Source: Myxococcales bacterium (GTDB taxonomy: Bacteria; Myxococcota_A; Bradymonadia; UBA7976; UBA1532). Taken from it: a stretch of DNA of 64,000 nt. Location: NCBI GenBank assembly GCA_020633555.1, contig JACKDL010000005.1, positions 124,001-188,000 on the forward strand, given 5' to 3'. The notes beneath the pieces are model-generated. The model was given only the letters and a program-made list of their open reading frames with translations. It made no database searches and had not been told where the DNA came from. A program made the position numbers and the translations under genes. This document shows, piece by piece, positions 43,589 through 52,907 of the stretch (its first letter is position 1; the number at the start of each line of letters is the position of its first letter).

Positions 43589-44689
43589 ATGCTCCTGTCG
43601 CGACGCACCTTCCTGGGCCAGACCGCGGTGGGCCTGCTGGGCTTGAGCCTGGCCCGCTGCGCGAAGCACGAGATCACCCCGCTCACCGGCGGCCTGGCGC
43701 TGCCGTTCCTGACCCCCGTGGGCGAGCACTACGTGAAGAACGGGGCCGAGGGCTCCATCGCCGGCTGGCGTGAGCCCGACCTGGCCGCCGAGGCCTGGTC
43801 GCTGACGCTGGACGGCCTGGTGGACACGCCCCTGACGGTCACGCTGGCCGATCTGCAGGCCCTGGACGGGCAGGCCGTGAGCGTGCTGAAGACCATGCAG
43901 TGCGTGGTGGACAGCGGCACGGCGCAGGGGCTGGTGGGCACGGCGCTGTGGCGGGGCATCCCGCTGCGGCTGCTGCTGGACCGGGCCGGGGCCGACCGGG
44001 TGAACGGCAAGCGGATCCACGTCTTCGGCGCCGACGGCTTCACCAACAACCTGCCCCTGGGTCGCATCTACGACCCGGCGGCGCTGGAGGGGCTGGTGGG
44101 GCCGCTGCTGGTCACCCACATGAACGGCGCGCCCCTGACCCGCCGGCACGGGGCCCCGGTGCGCCTGCTGGTGCCCGACGGCTTCGGCTACGCCAGCGTG
44201 AAGTGGATCCGCCGCATCGAGGTGACCGCCGACGACCGGCCCTTCGGCACCTACCAGGACACGGGCTTCACCGATGAGAGCACCTCGCCGGTGTTCAGCA
44301 AGATCACCGCGCCCACGGACAACCTGCGGGTGCCGGCGGGCACCGTGGTGTGCCACGGCTTCGCCACCTCGGGGCACGCGGGCGTGGACCGCGTGGAGTG
44401 CCGGCTGAACGGCGGCCCGTGGCTGCCCGCCACGCTGGCCACCCCCGAGGACGTGCTGGCCGGGGCCCCCGAGGTGGGCGGGGCGGCGCAGCTCGCCGAT
44501 CCGGGCCGCTTCGGCTGGCCCTGCCGGGCGGTGTGGGCCCTGTGGACCTTCGCCTTCGACGCCGAGCCCGGCCGCTACCGGCTGGAGGTGCGGGCCATCG
44601 ACCGCGCCGGCAACGCGCAACCCGAACGAGATCTGGAAATCAGCGACGGCGTGAACGCGATCGCGGCCGTGCGCATGGAGGTGGTGTGA
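43589..44689 (+). CDS. Sulfite-oxidase-family molybdopterin oxidoreductase with Tat signal
   Basis: A 366-residue protein with twin-arginine signal SRRTFLGQTAVGLLGLSL and a Cys soon after (LARC), so it may be a Tat-exported lipoprotein. The core has sulfite-oxidase-fold features: LTLDGLVDTPLTVTLADLQAL, the molybdenum-ligand Cys in LKTMQCVVDSG, GTALWRGIPLRLLLD, and YDPAALEG; the C-terminal 100 residues form the Ig-like dimerisation domain (GHAGVDRVECRLNGGPW, YRLEVRAIDRAGNAQ). In the family these enzymes oxidise sulfite or reduce sulfoxides and similar compounds. The triheme cytochrome gene that overlaps its stop is the likely electron partner. The substrate is not known. Confidence 0.85.
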   Translation: MLLSRRTFLGQTAVGLLGLSLARCAKHEITPLTGGLALPFLTPVGEHYVKNGAEGSIAGWREPDLAAEAWSLTLDGLVDTPLTVTLADLQALDGQAVSVLKTMQCVVDSGTAQGLVGTALWRGIPLRLLLDRAGADRVNGKRIHVFGADGFTNNLPLGRIYDPAALEGLVGPLLVTHMNGAPLTRRHGAPVRLLVPDGFGYASVKWIRRIEVTADDRPFGTYQDTGFTDESTSPVFSKITAPTDNLRVPAGTVVCHGFATSGHAGVDRVECRLNGGPWLPATLATPEDVLAGAPEVGGAAQLADPGRFGWPCRAVWALWTFAFDAEPGRYRLEVRAIDRAGNAQPERDLEISDGVNAIAAVRMEVV

Positions 44690-45657
44690 TGAAGCGGCAG
44701 TCACTGTGGATCGTGGCCGTGCTGGCCCTGACTTCGCTGGCCCTGACGGGCTGTGGCGTGTTCGACCCCAACCCCGGGCCCCAGCCCGCGGCGCCGGGGG
44801 CGGCCCCCGGGGGGGCGGCGGTGCCCATCAGCCCCGGCGGCGCCGGGCAGGCCGATCCGGGCGGGGGGGCGGCGGGCCCCTCGGCGGCGGAGGGCGAGGC
44901 CCTGTTCGCCCGCTACTGCGCCGTGTGCCACGGCGCGGACGGGCAGGGCGCGGGCCCGTACCCGGCCTCCATCCGCGACCGCGTGGGGATCTTCGCGGTG
45001 GTCACCGGCGGGATCGGCGAGATGCCTCCGTTCCCCCAGCTCACACAGGCCGACGTGCTGGACATCGAGCGCTTTCTGTCGGACGCGCCCGCCGCCGGCG
45101 GTGGGGCGGGCCCGGCGCCGGGGGGGGCGCTGAGCGCCCGCGACCTCTTCGCTTTCCAGTGCGCCGGCTGCCACGGCGAGCAGGGCGAGGGCGCGGCCTT
45201 GGGCCCCCAGATCCGCAGCCCCGTGGCCGGCTACGCCACCTGGGTCATCCGCAACGGCCGCGAGGGCGTGGGCTTCGGCTCGCCCATGCCCGGCTACGAC
45301 GCGCAGGTGTTGCCCGACGCCCAGCTCAGCGAGCTGCTGACCTGGCTGGGCGGCTTCCCCAAGCCCCGCGATGGGGCGGGGCTGTACGGGCGCTTCTGTG
45401 CGAACTGCCATGGCGTCGGAGGCCGCGGCGGGCCGGTGGGCGCGAGCCTGCGCGGCGAGGGCTACGGCGATTTCCTGGAGACGGTGCGCGAGGGCGAGGG
45501 CGGCCGGCGCTACGGCAGCCGGCGGGACTACATGCCCGCGTGGACCCGCGCCCAGCTCACCGACGCCGAGGTGCAGGCCATCTACGGGTACGTGAACGGC
45601 GGCGCCGCGTCCGGGGCCGTGCCCGGCGCCGAGGAGGACGGCGGGGACGACGACTGA
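44689..45657 (+). CDS. Triheme cytochrome c lipoprotein
   Basis: The ATG at 44689 overlaps the preceding stop. The 322-residue product has lipobox LALTGC, a Pro/Gly/Ala linker, and three class-I cytochrome c domains with heme sites CAVCH, CAGCH and CANCH; distal Met ligands are present in IGEMPPFP, SPMPGYD and DYMPAW. The domain series is like that of alternative-complex or diheme electron-transfer subunits. It should sit on the periplasmic side and accept electrons from the molybdo-oxidase. The acidic tail (EEDGGDDD) ends in an overlap with the sigma factor gene. Confidence 0.88.
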   Translation: MKRQSLWIVAVLALTSLALTGCGVFDPNPGPQPAAPGAAPGGAAVPISPGGAGQADPGGGAAGPSAAEGEALFARYCAVCHGADGQGAGPYPASIRDRVGIFAVVTGGIGEMPPFPQLTQADVLDIERFLSDAPAAGGGAGPAPGGALSARDLFAFQCAGCHGEQGEGAALGPQIRSPVAGYATWVIRNGREGVGFGSPMPGYDAQVLPDAQLSELLTWLGGFPKPRDGAGLYGRFCANCHGVGGRGGPVGASLRGEGYGDFLETVREGEGGRRYGSRRDYMPAWTRAQLTDAEVQAIYGYVNGGAASGAVPGAEEDGGDDD

Positions 45658-46199
45658 TGGCCGCGGGCGGCGGGATCGGCGTGCACTGCCGCGGGCCAGG
45701 CGATACGGTCGGGGCCGTGGATCCCCGACTTGCCGACTGGTTTCGCCTGTACGGGCCCGGCGTCTTCCGCCGCGCGCGGCAGCTTCTGGGCAGCGACGCC
45801 CTGGCCGAAGAGGCCACCCAGGAGGTGTTCATCCGGGCCGCCAAGGCGCTGGATCGCTACGACCCCCGGGCGAAGCCCAGCACCTGGCTGTACCGCATCA
45901 CCACCAACTACTGCCTGAACCAGATCCGCGATGGGGCCCGGCGCCGCGAGCTGCTGGACGCCCGCCAAGAGGAGCTGGTGCCGGGCTCCGCCGCCTACGA
46001 TCCGCAGCGCCTGCTCGCGCTGCGGGATCTGCTGGCCGACGCCGACGAGCGCGAGGCCAGCGCCGCCGTCGCGGTGTTCGTGGACGGCATGAGCCACGCC
46101 GAGGCCGCCGAGATCCTTCAGGTCTCGCGGCGCACGGTGGGCAACCTGTGCGACCGCTTCGTGGCCTGGGCCCGCGCCCGGCTGGGGGCGGAGGAGTGA
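45657..46199 (+). CDS. ECF-type RNA polymerase sigma factor
   Basis: The ATG at 45657 overlaps the cytochrome stop (TGATG); the GTG at 45717 may be the true start because the domain begins at DPRLADWF. Region 2 is clear (EEATQEVFIRAAKALDRYDPR, STWLYRITTNYCLNQIRD), then region 4 with its helix-turn-helix (SHAEAAEILQVSRRTVGNLCDRFVAWARARL). About 160-180 residues, normal for ECF sigmas. The anti-sigma-like membrane protein follows after seven bases. It probably controls this operon, including the caspase-like gene, in response to an envelope signal; the signal is not evident. Confidence 0.88.
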   Translation: MAAGGGIGVHCRGPGDTVGAVDPRLADWFRLYGPGVFRRARQLLGSDALAEEATQEVFIRAAKALDRYDPRAKPSTWLYRITTNYCLNQIRDGARRRELLDARQEELVPGSAAYDPQRLLALRDLLADADEREASAAVAVFVDGMSHAEAAEILQVSRRTVGNLCDRFVAWARARLGAEE

Positions 46200-46206
46200 G
46201 CCGGGC

Positions 46207-46977
46207 ATGAGCGACACCCCCTGGACCCTGCGGGCCGAAGGCGCCCCCAGCGAGCTCACCCTGGATGCCTACGTGGCGGGGGAGCTGGCGGGGGAGGCGG
46301 CGGCTGCGGTCGAGGCCTGGGCCGCGGCCGATCCCGCCCACCGGGCCGCGCTGGACGCCCGCCGGGCCGGCTTCGACGCCCTGCCCGGGGCCAACGCCCA
46401 GGCCATGTGGGCGCGCATCCAGCAGGCCGTGGAGGCCCCGGCGCCGGTGGCGGCTCGCCCACCCCGCGCACGCTGGCGCTGGCCGCTGGGGCTCGGCCTG
46501 GCAGCGGCGACCGCGGTGGCCGCGGCGGTGCTGCTCACGCGCACGCCATCGCCCCCGGGCGAGCCCACAGAGACCATTCTCAGCAAGGGCCAGGTGGGCC
46601 TGCGGGTGTTCCGCCGCCGCGGCGACGTGTCCACCGAGCTCGTCAGCGGCGACGCGGCACAGGCGGGCGACCGGCTGCGCTTCGTGGCCGAGGGGGGGTC
46701 GCCGGACGGCTTCCTGCTCGTGCTGGGGGTCGAGGCGGACGGCGACCGGTTTCCCTACCTGCCGGCCGACGGGCAGGCGCGGCCCGCCTCGGAACTGGAC
46801 GGCGACGGCGCGCTGCCGGGCGCGGCCGCGCTGGACGGGTCGCGAGGTCGCGAGCGGGCGGTGCTGGTGTGGTGCGCGCAGCCCTTCAGCCTGAAGGACG
46901 TGGGGCCCGGCACCGACGGGGCCCTCGCCGTGCCGCAGGGCTGTCAGCAGGCCGCCTTCGAGATCGTCAAACCGTGA
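46207..46977 (+). CDS. Anti-sigma factor with DUF4384-like periplasmic domain
   Basis: 256 residues. The N-terminal cytoplasmic part (LTLDAYVAGELAGEAAAAVEA, then AAADPAHRAALDARRAG) looks like the sigma-binding helices of anti-sigma factors but lacks the zinc-binding HxxxCxxC. One membrane helix follows (WPLGLGLAAATAVAAAVLL, about 93-111). The outside domain (AGDRLRFVAEGG, GFLLVLGVEADGDRFPYLP, AVLVWCAQPFSLKDV) resembles DUF4384, a domain frequently found beside caspase-like proteins. Its position between an ECF sigma and a caspase gene supports signal-sensing at the envelope. Confidence 0.75.
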   Translation: MSDTPWTLRAEGAPSELTLDAYVAGELAGEAAAAVEAWAAADPAHRAALDARRAGFDALPGANAQAMWARIQQAVEAPAPVAARPPRARWRWPLGLGLAAATAVAAAVLLTRTPSPPGEPTETILSKGQVGLRVFRRRGDVSTELVSGDAAQAGDRLRFVAEGGSPDGFLLVLGVEADGDRFPYLPADGQARPASELDGDGALPGAAALDGSRGRERAVLVWCAQPFSLKDVGPGTDGALAVPQGCQQAAFEIVKP

Positions 46978-48530
46978 TCGGTGCCGCGTTCCGCGCCTTG
47001 CTCGCGCTCTGCGCGCTGGGGCTCTGCAGCGCAGCGCACGGGCGCACCTACGTGCTGGCCCTCGGCAACGACGTGGGGCAGCCGCAGGAGGTCGAGCTGC
47101 GCTTCGCCCGCCGGGACGCGGAGCGCTTCGCGCAGGTCCTGCGCCAGGTGGGCGGGGTCCGCCCCACCGACGTGGTGTTCGTGGGCGATGGCGGAGCCGA
47201 CGAGGCCCGGGCCGCGCTGGCCAACCTCACCGAGCGCCTGGCCCGCGAGGGCAACGCCCAGGACGCCGCGCTGGTGGTGTACTACAGCGGCCACGCCGAC
47301 GCGGTGGGGCTGCACCTGGGCCGCACCACCCTGACCTACGAGACCCTGCGCGCCGCCGTGCGCGACGCCCCCGCCGCCGTGCGGGTGCTGATCATCGACG
47401 GCTGCCGCTCGGGCGGGGCCACCCGGGTGAAGGGGGCGGCGCCCGCCGAGCCCTTCGATCTGGCCCTGGACGACAAGCTGGCGGTGGAGGGCCTGGCGGT
47501 GATGACCAGCAGCGCCGCCGGCGAGGACAGCCACGAGTCCGATCGGCTGGGGGGCAGCTTCTTCACCCATCACCTGATCGCGGCGCTGTTGGGGGCGGGG
47601 GACCACAACGCCGACGGCGACGTGACCCTGACCGAGGCCTACACCTACGCCTACCACCACACCTTGCAGGCCAGCGGCCGCACGGCGCGGCTGCAGCACC
47701 CCACCTACCACTACGACCTGAAGGGGCGGGGGGACTTCGTGCTCGCCCGCCCGGCCCACGCCGACGGGCTGGGGCAGCTCGTGCTGGCCCACCCGGTGCG
47801 GCACCTGATCTGGCTGGACGACGCCCAGGGCCCGCTGGCCGCCGAGGTGGTCCCCGACCGCCCGTACGCGGCCGTCAGCCTGGCGCCGGGGCGCTACTTC
47901 GTGCAGGCCCGCCACCCCGAGCACTACACGGAGTACACCGTGCGGCTGGGGCGCGCGGACCGGGCCGATCTGGCGCGGGTGAAGGGGCAGCGCGTGGCCT
48001 ACGCGCGCCTGGTGCGCAAGGGCGGCGCCGTGCGCTCGGCCCACGGCCTGCTGCTGCTGGCGGGCAGCCGCCTGCCCGTGCTCCACGGCCGGGCCATGGC
48101 CCCCGAGGCGGTGCTGGGCTACACCCTGGACCTGCCCTGGCTGACCCTGGGCCTGCGCGGCCGGTATGCCCAGGGCGCCGACACCGTGGACGGGCTGGAC
48201 CTGACGGAGCGGACGGTGGGGCTGGGGCTCACCGCCGAGCACGTCTTCGACGTGACCGGCTGGCTCAGCCTGGGGCTGGGCCTGCTGGCCGAGGGGGCCT
48301 GGACGCGGCAGCGCCTGACCGGTGAGGTGCGCGACGGGCAGGCCTTGATCTTCGGCGCGCTGGGCAGCGCCGAGGTGCCGCTGTGGGGCGGGCTGGGGCT
48401 GCGGCTCGAGGGCGGCCCGGTGACCCACGTCTTCCCGGCCGCCACCGTCGACAACGGCGCCCAGACGGGCACCGCGCTCGCCAGCCGGGTCACCGGCCAG
48501 GCCGCCCTGGGGGTCACATGGCGCTTCTGA
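46974..48530 (+). CDS. Caspase-like (peptidase C14) protein with C-terminal outer-membrane barrel
   Basis: The GTG at 46974 overlaps the anti-sigma stop (GTGA). A signal peptide (FRALLALCALGLCSAAHG) is followed by a caspase-hemoglobinase fold: YVLALGNDVGQ, catalytic His in VVYYSGHAD (about residue 105) and catalytic Cys in LIIDGCRSGG (about 143). The middle (about 260-340) is a PEGA-like beta region (VSLAPGRYFVQARHPEHY). The last 150 residues alternate as membrane strands (LPWLTLGLRGRYAQGAD, VGLGLTAEHVFD, SLGLGLLAEGAW) and the chain ends in GVTWRF, with a terminal Phe as in outer-membrane barrels. The protease would face the periplasm. This combination is unusual; bacterial caspases are mostly cytoplasmic. 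Confidence 0.82.
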   Translation: MIGAAFRALLALCALGLCSAAHGRTYVLALGNDVGQPQEVELRFARRDAERFAQVLRQVGGVRPTDVVFVGDGGADEARAALANLTERLAREGNAQDAALVVYYSGHADAVGLHLGRTTLTYETLRAAVRDAPAAVRVLIIDGCRSGGATRVKGAAPAEPFDLALDDKLAVEGLAVMTSSAAGEDSHESDRLGGSFFTHHLIAALLGAGDHNADGDVTLTEAYTYAYHHTLQASGRTARLQHPTYHYDLKGRGDFVLARPAHADGLGQLVLAHPVRHLIWLDDAQGPLAAEVVPDRPYAAVSLAPGRYFVQARHPEHYTEYTVRLGRADRADLARVKGQRVAYARLVRKGGAVRSAHGLLLLAGSRLPVLHGRAMAPEAVLGYTLDLPWLTLGLRGRYAQGADTVDGLDLTERTVGLGLTAEHVFDVTGWLSLGLGLLAEGAWTRQRLTGEVRDGQALIFGALGSAEVPLWGGLGLRLEGGPVTHVFPAATVDNGAQTGTALASRVTGQAALGVTWRF

Positions 48531-49417
48531 GCGGTTGGGCGCGCCGCGCCGCGCTGGCGCTGGCGCTGCTGGGCTGCGGCGACGGCCTGGTGGAGCGTGG
48601 CTACCGGGGCGAGGTGCTGTTCCACTACACCGGCCAGGTCACCACGGCCGGGCGCACCGTCGACTTCGCTCACCCGCTGCGGGCCAGCCTGTTCTGGAGC
48701 ACCGAGACCGACGAGGCCGGCCTGGACGACGACCTGGTGGAGCAGCCCGCCATCGCCGTGGCCGTGCGCTTCCCGGGCATCTTCGAGATCAACGTCTTCC
48801 AGCGGCCGCCCGACCACGCCTGGGAGGATCCCCAGGCCGGCTTCCGGGTGGGCTTCGTGCTGCTCTACGAGGACGTGAACCGCAACGGGCGTTACGACGC
48901 GGGGGAGCTGCGCGGCGGCGCCGCGGATCAGGTGCTGCTGTACGCCGAGCGCGCCCTGTCGGCCGGCGCGTCGCCCACGGGCCGGCCGCTGGCGGTGGGG
49001 TTCCACACGGCGCGGCTGCCCATGGCCTGCCCCTGGCTCGAGGCCGGCGAGGCCCCGCACGCCGAGCCGGGACTGCCGCCGGGGTGCGCCGCGCCCGTGG
49101 GGCAGCCCTGCGCCGCTGATGCGACCTGCGGGCCGGGCGGCATGTGCCGGCTGCAGCTTGGGGGCACGCTCTGGCCGAACGGGTACTGCACCGTGTCCGC
49201 CGACGATCCGGCCTGTGGCGGCCTCACGCAGCCGAGCCTGGCGGGGGCGCTGCTGCAGCCTTGCGACGACGTGGACGACTGCCGGCTGGCCGATGGGTAC
49301 GTCTGCGAGGCGGGCGACACCCCCGCGCTGGGCTGCCAGCCCGGCGCGCCCTCGGCCCTGGTGGTGGATCCCATGCTACGCTTGCAGCGGATCTGCGCCG
49401 AGGGCGAGGTGGAATGA
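48518..49417 (+). CDS. Cys-rich lipoprotein, last gene of the operon
   Basis: The ATG at 48518 lies 13 bases inside the previous gene. The 299-residue product has lipobox LALLGC. The first half is beta-rich (GEVLFHYTGQVTTAGRTVDF, AIAVAVRFPGIFEINVF) and contains YEDVNRNGRYDAGELRGG, a calcium-loop-like segment. The second half has about 12 Cys in CxADATCGPGGMC-type modules. It is translationally coupled to the caspase/barrel gene, so it may be an outer-membrane accessory or a substrate. No family is recognised. Confidence 0.72.
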   Translation: MALLSGWARRAALALALLGCGDGLVERGYRGEVLFHYTGQVTTAGRTVDFAHPLRASLFWSTETDEAGLDDDLVEQPAIAVAVRFPGIFEINVFQRPPDHAWEDPQAGFRVGFVLLYEDVNRNGRYDAGELRGGAADQVLLYAERALSAGASPTGRPLAVGFHTARLPMACPWLEAGEAPHAEPGLPPGCAAPVGQPCAADATCGPGGMCRLQLGGTLWPNGYCTVSADDPACGGLTQPSLAGALLQPCDDVDDCRLADGYVCEAGDTPALGCQPGAPSALVVDPMLRLQRICAEGEVE

Positions 49418-49426
49418 CGGCGGGGC

Positions 49427-49699
49427 TCAGTCGCCCAGCACGTCGTCCAGGCGCTCGGCGGCCAGTACGCGCGCGGCCATCACGTCCAGATCGGCGACGT
49501 CGGCGGCGTTGATGGCCGCCCGGGCGTGCTCGGGCAGGGCCCCGAACTTCAGCTTCAGCAGGTTGAGCAGCAGCGCCACGCGGCCGGCTCGGAGGCCCCG
49601 CTCGAGGCCCTGCTCCAAGCCCTGCTCCAAGCCCTGCTCCAGGCCCTGCTTCAGGCCCTCGGCGCGGCCCTCGGCGCGGAGGCGATCGGCGGAACTCAT
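49427..49699 (-). CDS. Internal small protein of the Rpn gene (RpnS-like)
   Basis: In the same frame as the nuclease, AGGAG ends six bases before an internal ATG at 49699, giving a 90-residue product that begins MSSADRLRAEG and contains the LEQG repeats and the helical tail. For E. coli RpnA a short C-terminal protein made from an internal start has been reported to inhibit the full-length nuclease; the same layout is seen here. The strong ribosome site in the middle of a coding sequence is the main evidence. Confidence 0.6.
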   Translation of the reverse strand: MSSADRLRAEGRAEGLKQGLEQGLEQGLEQGLERGLRAGRVALLLNLLKLKFGALPEHARAAINAADVADLDVMAARVLAAERLDDVLGD

Positions 49700-50458
49700 G
49701 AGGATCTCCTGCGGCTCGGGTTCCAGGGTCGGGGCGATCTCTTCGACGAGCACCCGCTCGACGGTGCCATCGTCGGCCACCAGACAATAGCGGATCACGG
49801 CGCCGAGCGCCGCCAGCCCCGATGGGCTCTCGTCGATGCGGGCGAACAGCGCCTTGGCGGCCCGCACCCCCGCCGCCAGATCGCCGCGGGCGTCCCGCAG
49901 CAGGCGCAGGCCCAGCTCGGCCGCGGCCTCCATGGCCCGGGCCCGAAGCGCCGCGTCCACCGTGGAGGGCAAATCGTCCAGCAGGAAGTGGCCGTCGAAC
50001 ACGCCCGGTCGCGCCGCCTGCTTGAACTTCTGCGGGCCGCTCTGCAGGTCCAGCAGTCCGGGTGGAGCCCGCCATGGGCTGTCCCCGTTGTAGACCACAA
50101 CGGGCAACACCAGGGGCACGTGCTTGGTGCGCGGGTGAGCCTGGCGCCAGGCTGCCCAGACGCCGTGGGCGTACTCGCTCAGCCGCAGGGCCATCCAGCG
50201 GTCGCGCCGGCTCTGATGCTCACACAGCACCACCACGTGGGCGGGCGCCGCGGGCCCGTCCCGCCAGGGGACCTCGCACACCAGATCCGCGCGGCGCCCC
50301 CCGCGGCCGATGGCGGGGAACTCGCCGTCGCGCACGATCAGCCGGTCCAGGTCGAGGCCCGTCACCAGGCCGGCGGGCAACAGGCCCCTCAGCAGGCTGG
50401 CCGCCAGCCGAGGCTGCCCGAAGAGCGTGCGGAAGAACTGATCGTGGGGGGACGCCAT
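49427..50458 (-). CDS. Rpn-family nuclease (YhgA/RpnA-like)
   Basis: 343 residues. The PD-(D/E)XK nuclease pattern of the family is visible: HDQFFRTLFG at the start, RADLVCEVPW, then HVVVLCEHQSRRDRWMALRLSEY (the ExQ part of the site) and VVVYNGDSPW. The C-terminal part has LEQG repeats (four copies, then LERGLRAG) typical of these proteins and variable in copy number, and ends in a helical domain. Rpn proteins cleave DNA and promote RecA-independent recombination and phage defence. A second start inside the gene (ATG at 49699) with its own ribosome site probably yields a C-terminal antidote-like fragment. Confidence 0.88.
   Translation of the reverse strand: MASPHDQFFRTLFGQPRLAASLLRGLLPAGLVTGLDLDRLIVRDGEFPAIGRGGRRADLVCEVPWRDGPAAPAHVVVLCEHQSRRDRWMALRLSEYAHGVWAAWRQAHPRTKHVPLVLPVVVYNGDSPWRAPPGLLDLQSGPQKFKQAARPGVFDGHFLLDDLPSTVDAALRARAMEAAAELGLRLLRDARGDLAAGVRAAKALFARIDESPSGLAALGAVIRYCLVADDGTVERVLVEEIAPTLEPEPQEILMSSADRLRAEGRAEGLKQGLEQGLEQGLEQGLERGLRAGRVALLLNLLKLKFGALPEHARAAINAADVADLDVMAARVLAAERLDDVLGD
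49600..49660 (-). repeat. Short tandem repeat coding LEQG units in Rpn
   Basis: Near-identical 12-base units (plus strand CTGCTCCAAGCC and variants) encode successive LEQG tetrapeptides. Rpn genes commonly vary in repeat number, which can tune activity. The boundaries are approximate. Confidence 0.7.
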
Positions 50459-50552
50459 GGGCCGCTCCGGCGAGAAGGAGGCTCCCCCTTCCCATCGGCG
50501 GCGTGGCAGGCGTGTCGCGTCAAAGTGGCCGGCGGTCTGGAGATTTCTTTGC

Positions 50553-50572
50553 CGGGCCGCCCCGCGGGCCCG
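50553..50572 (-). terminator. GC hairpin after the aldehyde dehydrogenase gene
   Basis: CGGGCC and GGCCCG (50553-50558 and 50567-50572) pair around an eight-base loop immediately past the stop at 50574 in the direction of transcription. No T-tract follows on the minus strand, so it is a weak candidate. Confidence 0.35.
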
Positions 50573-50573
50573 A

Positions 50574-52112
<1,539 letters not shown>

Positions 52113-52157
52113 GGGCGGCCTCCAGCGGATGTGGGGGATGTCGGAGAAGGGGCGGCG

Positions 52158-52907
52158 CTACCAGCGGATGGTGCCCTGGGCGCGCTCGTAGTCCTGCACG
52201 GTGTCGATCTCGCGCCAGCCGCCGTCGGTGGCCAGCACGCCGATGGACTCGCCGTGGGCGATGCCGTCGTTGATCAGGTCGGTCAGGTAGGCCTGCCGCA
52301 GGCTGGGCGCGCTGCCAAAGGGCACGTCCAGCCCGCGACCGCGGGCCAGCAGGTAGCGGGCCATCAGGCGGGCCAGCAGCGGGGCGCTGAAGCGGGCCAG
52401 CCCGATGAACTCGCCGAAGGCGTTCTCGGGGCCCACCTGCTTGCCCACCCGGGTCACCAGGCCGAACTCGCTGAGCTCGCACAGCTCGGCCTGGGCCACC
52501 GGGTGATCGTCGCGGCCGTCGTAGACGTCGGCCCACGCGCGGTCCACCACCAGGGTGCCGGGCAGGTAGCTGCGGGCCAGCGCGGCGGCGATCTCGGGGC
52601 GGTAGAAGATGTCGCCGTAGCTGACGATGACATCGCCCACCAGCTCGTCGCCGGCGCACATCAGGCTCTCGAGGATGTTGTTGTTCGCGAAGTCGGCGTT
52701 CTCGATGTAGCGCACGCCGTCCGCCTGGACCGTGCCTGCCTTGTAGCCCCGGATGACCACGATGTCGTCCACGCCGGCGGCTCGCAGGGCGTCCACCTGC
52801 CGGTGCAGCAGGGCGCGTCCGTTGATCTCGACCATGGTCTTCGCCTTGTGGTCGGTGTGCGGGCGCAGCCGCTTGCCCTGACCGGCGGCGATGATGATGG
52901 CCTTCAT
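52158..52907 (-). CDS. LicC-like CTP:phospho-alcohol cytidylyltransferase
   Basis: 249 residues. A nucleotidyltransferase of the sugar/choline type: MKAIIIAAGQGKRLRPHT with the GxGxR loop, the substrate Lys in HKAKTMVEINGRALL, FANNNILESLM, and VIVSYGDIFYRPEI with the metal Asp; late GWREIDTVQDYERA holds the second acidic site. The NNN-SL and YGDI signatures are those of phosphocholine, phosphoglutamine and inositol-phosphate cytidylyltransferases rather than hexose transferases. The ATG overlaps the stop of the CDP-alcohol phosphotransferase upstream (ATGA), which should use the CDP-product. The alcohol is not specified by sequence. Confidence 0.82.
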   Translation of the reverse strand: MKAIIIAAGQGKRLRPHTDHKAKTMVEINGRALLHRQVDALRAAGVDDIVVIRGYKAGTVQADGVRYIENADFANNNILESLMCAGDELVGDVIVSYGDIFYRPEIAAALARSYLPGTLVVDRAWADVYDGRDDHPVAQAELCELSEFGLVTRVGKQVGPENAFGEFIGLARFSAPLLARLMARYLLARGRGLDVPFGSAPSLRQAYLTDLINDGIAHGESIGVLATDGGWREIDTVQDYERAQGTIRW

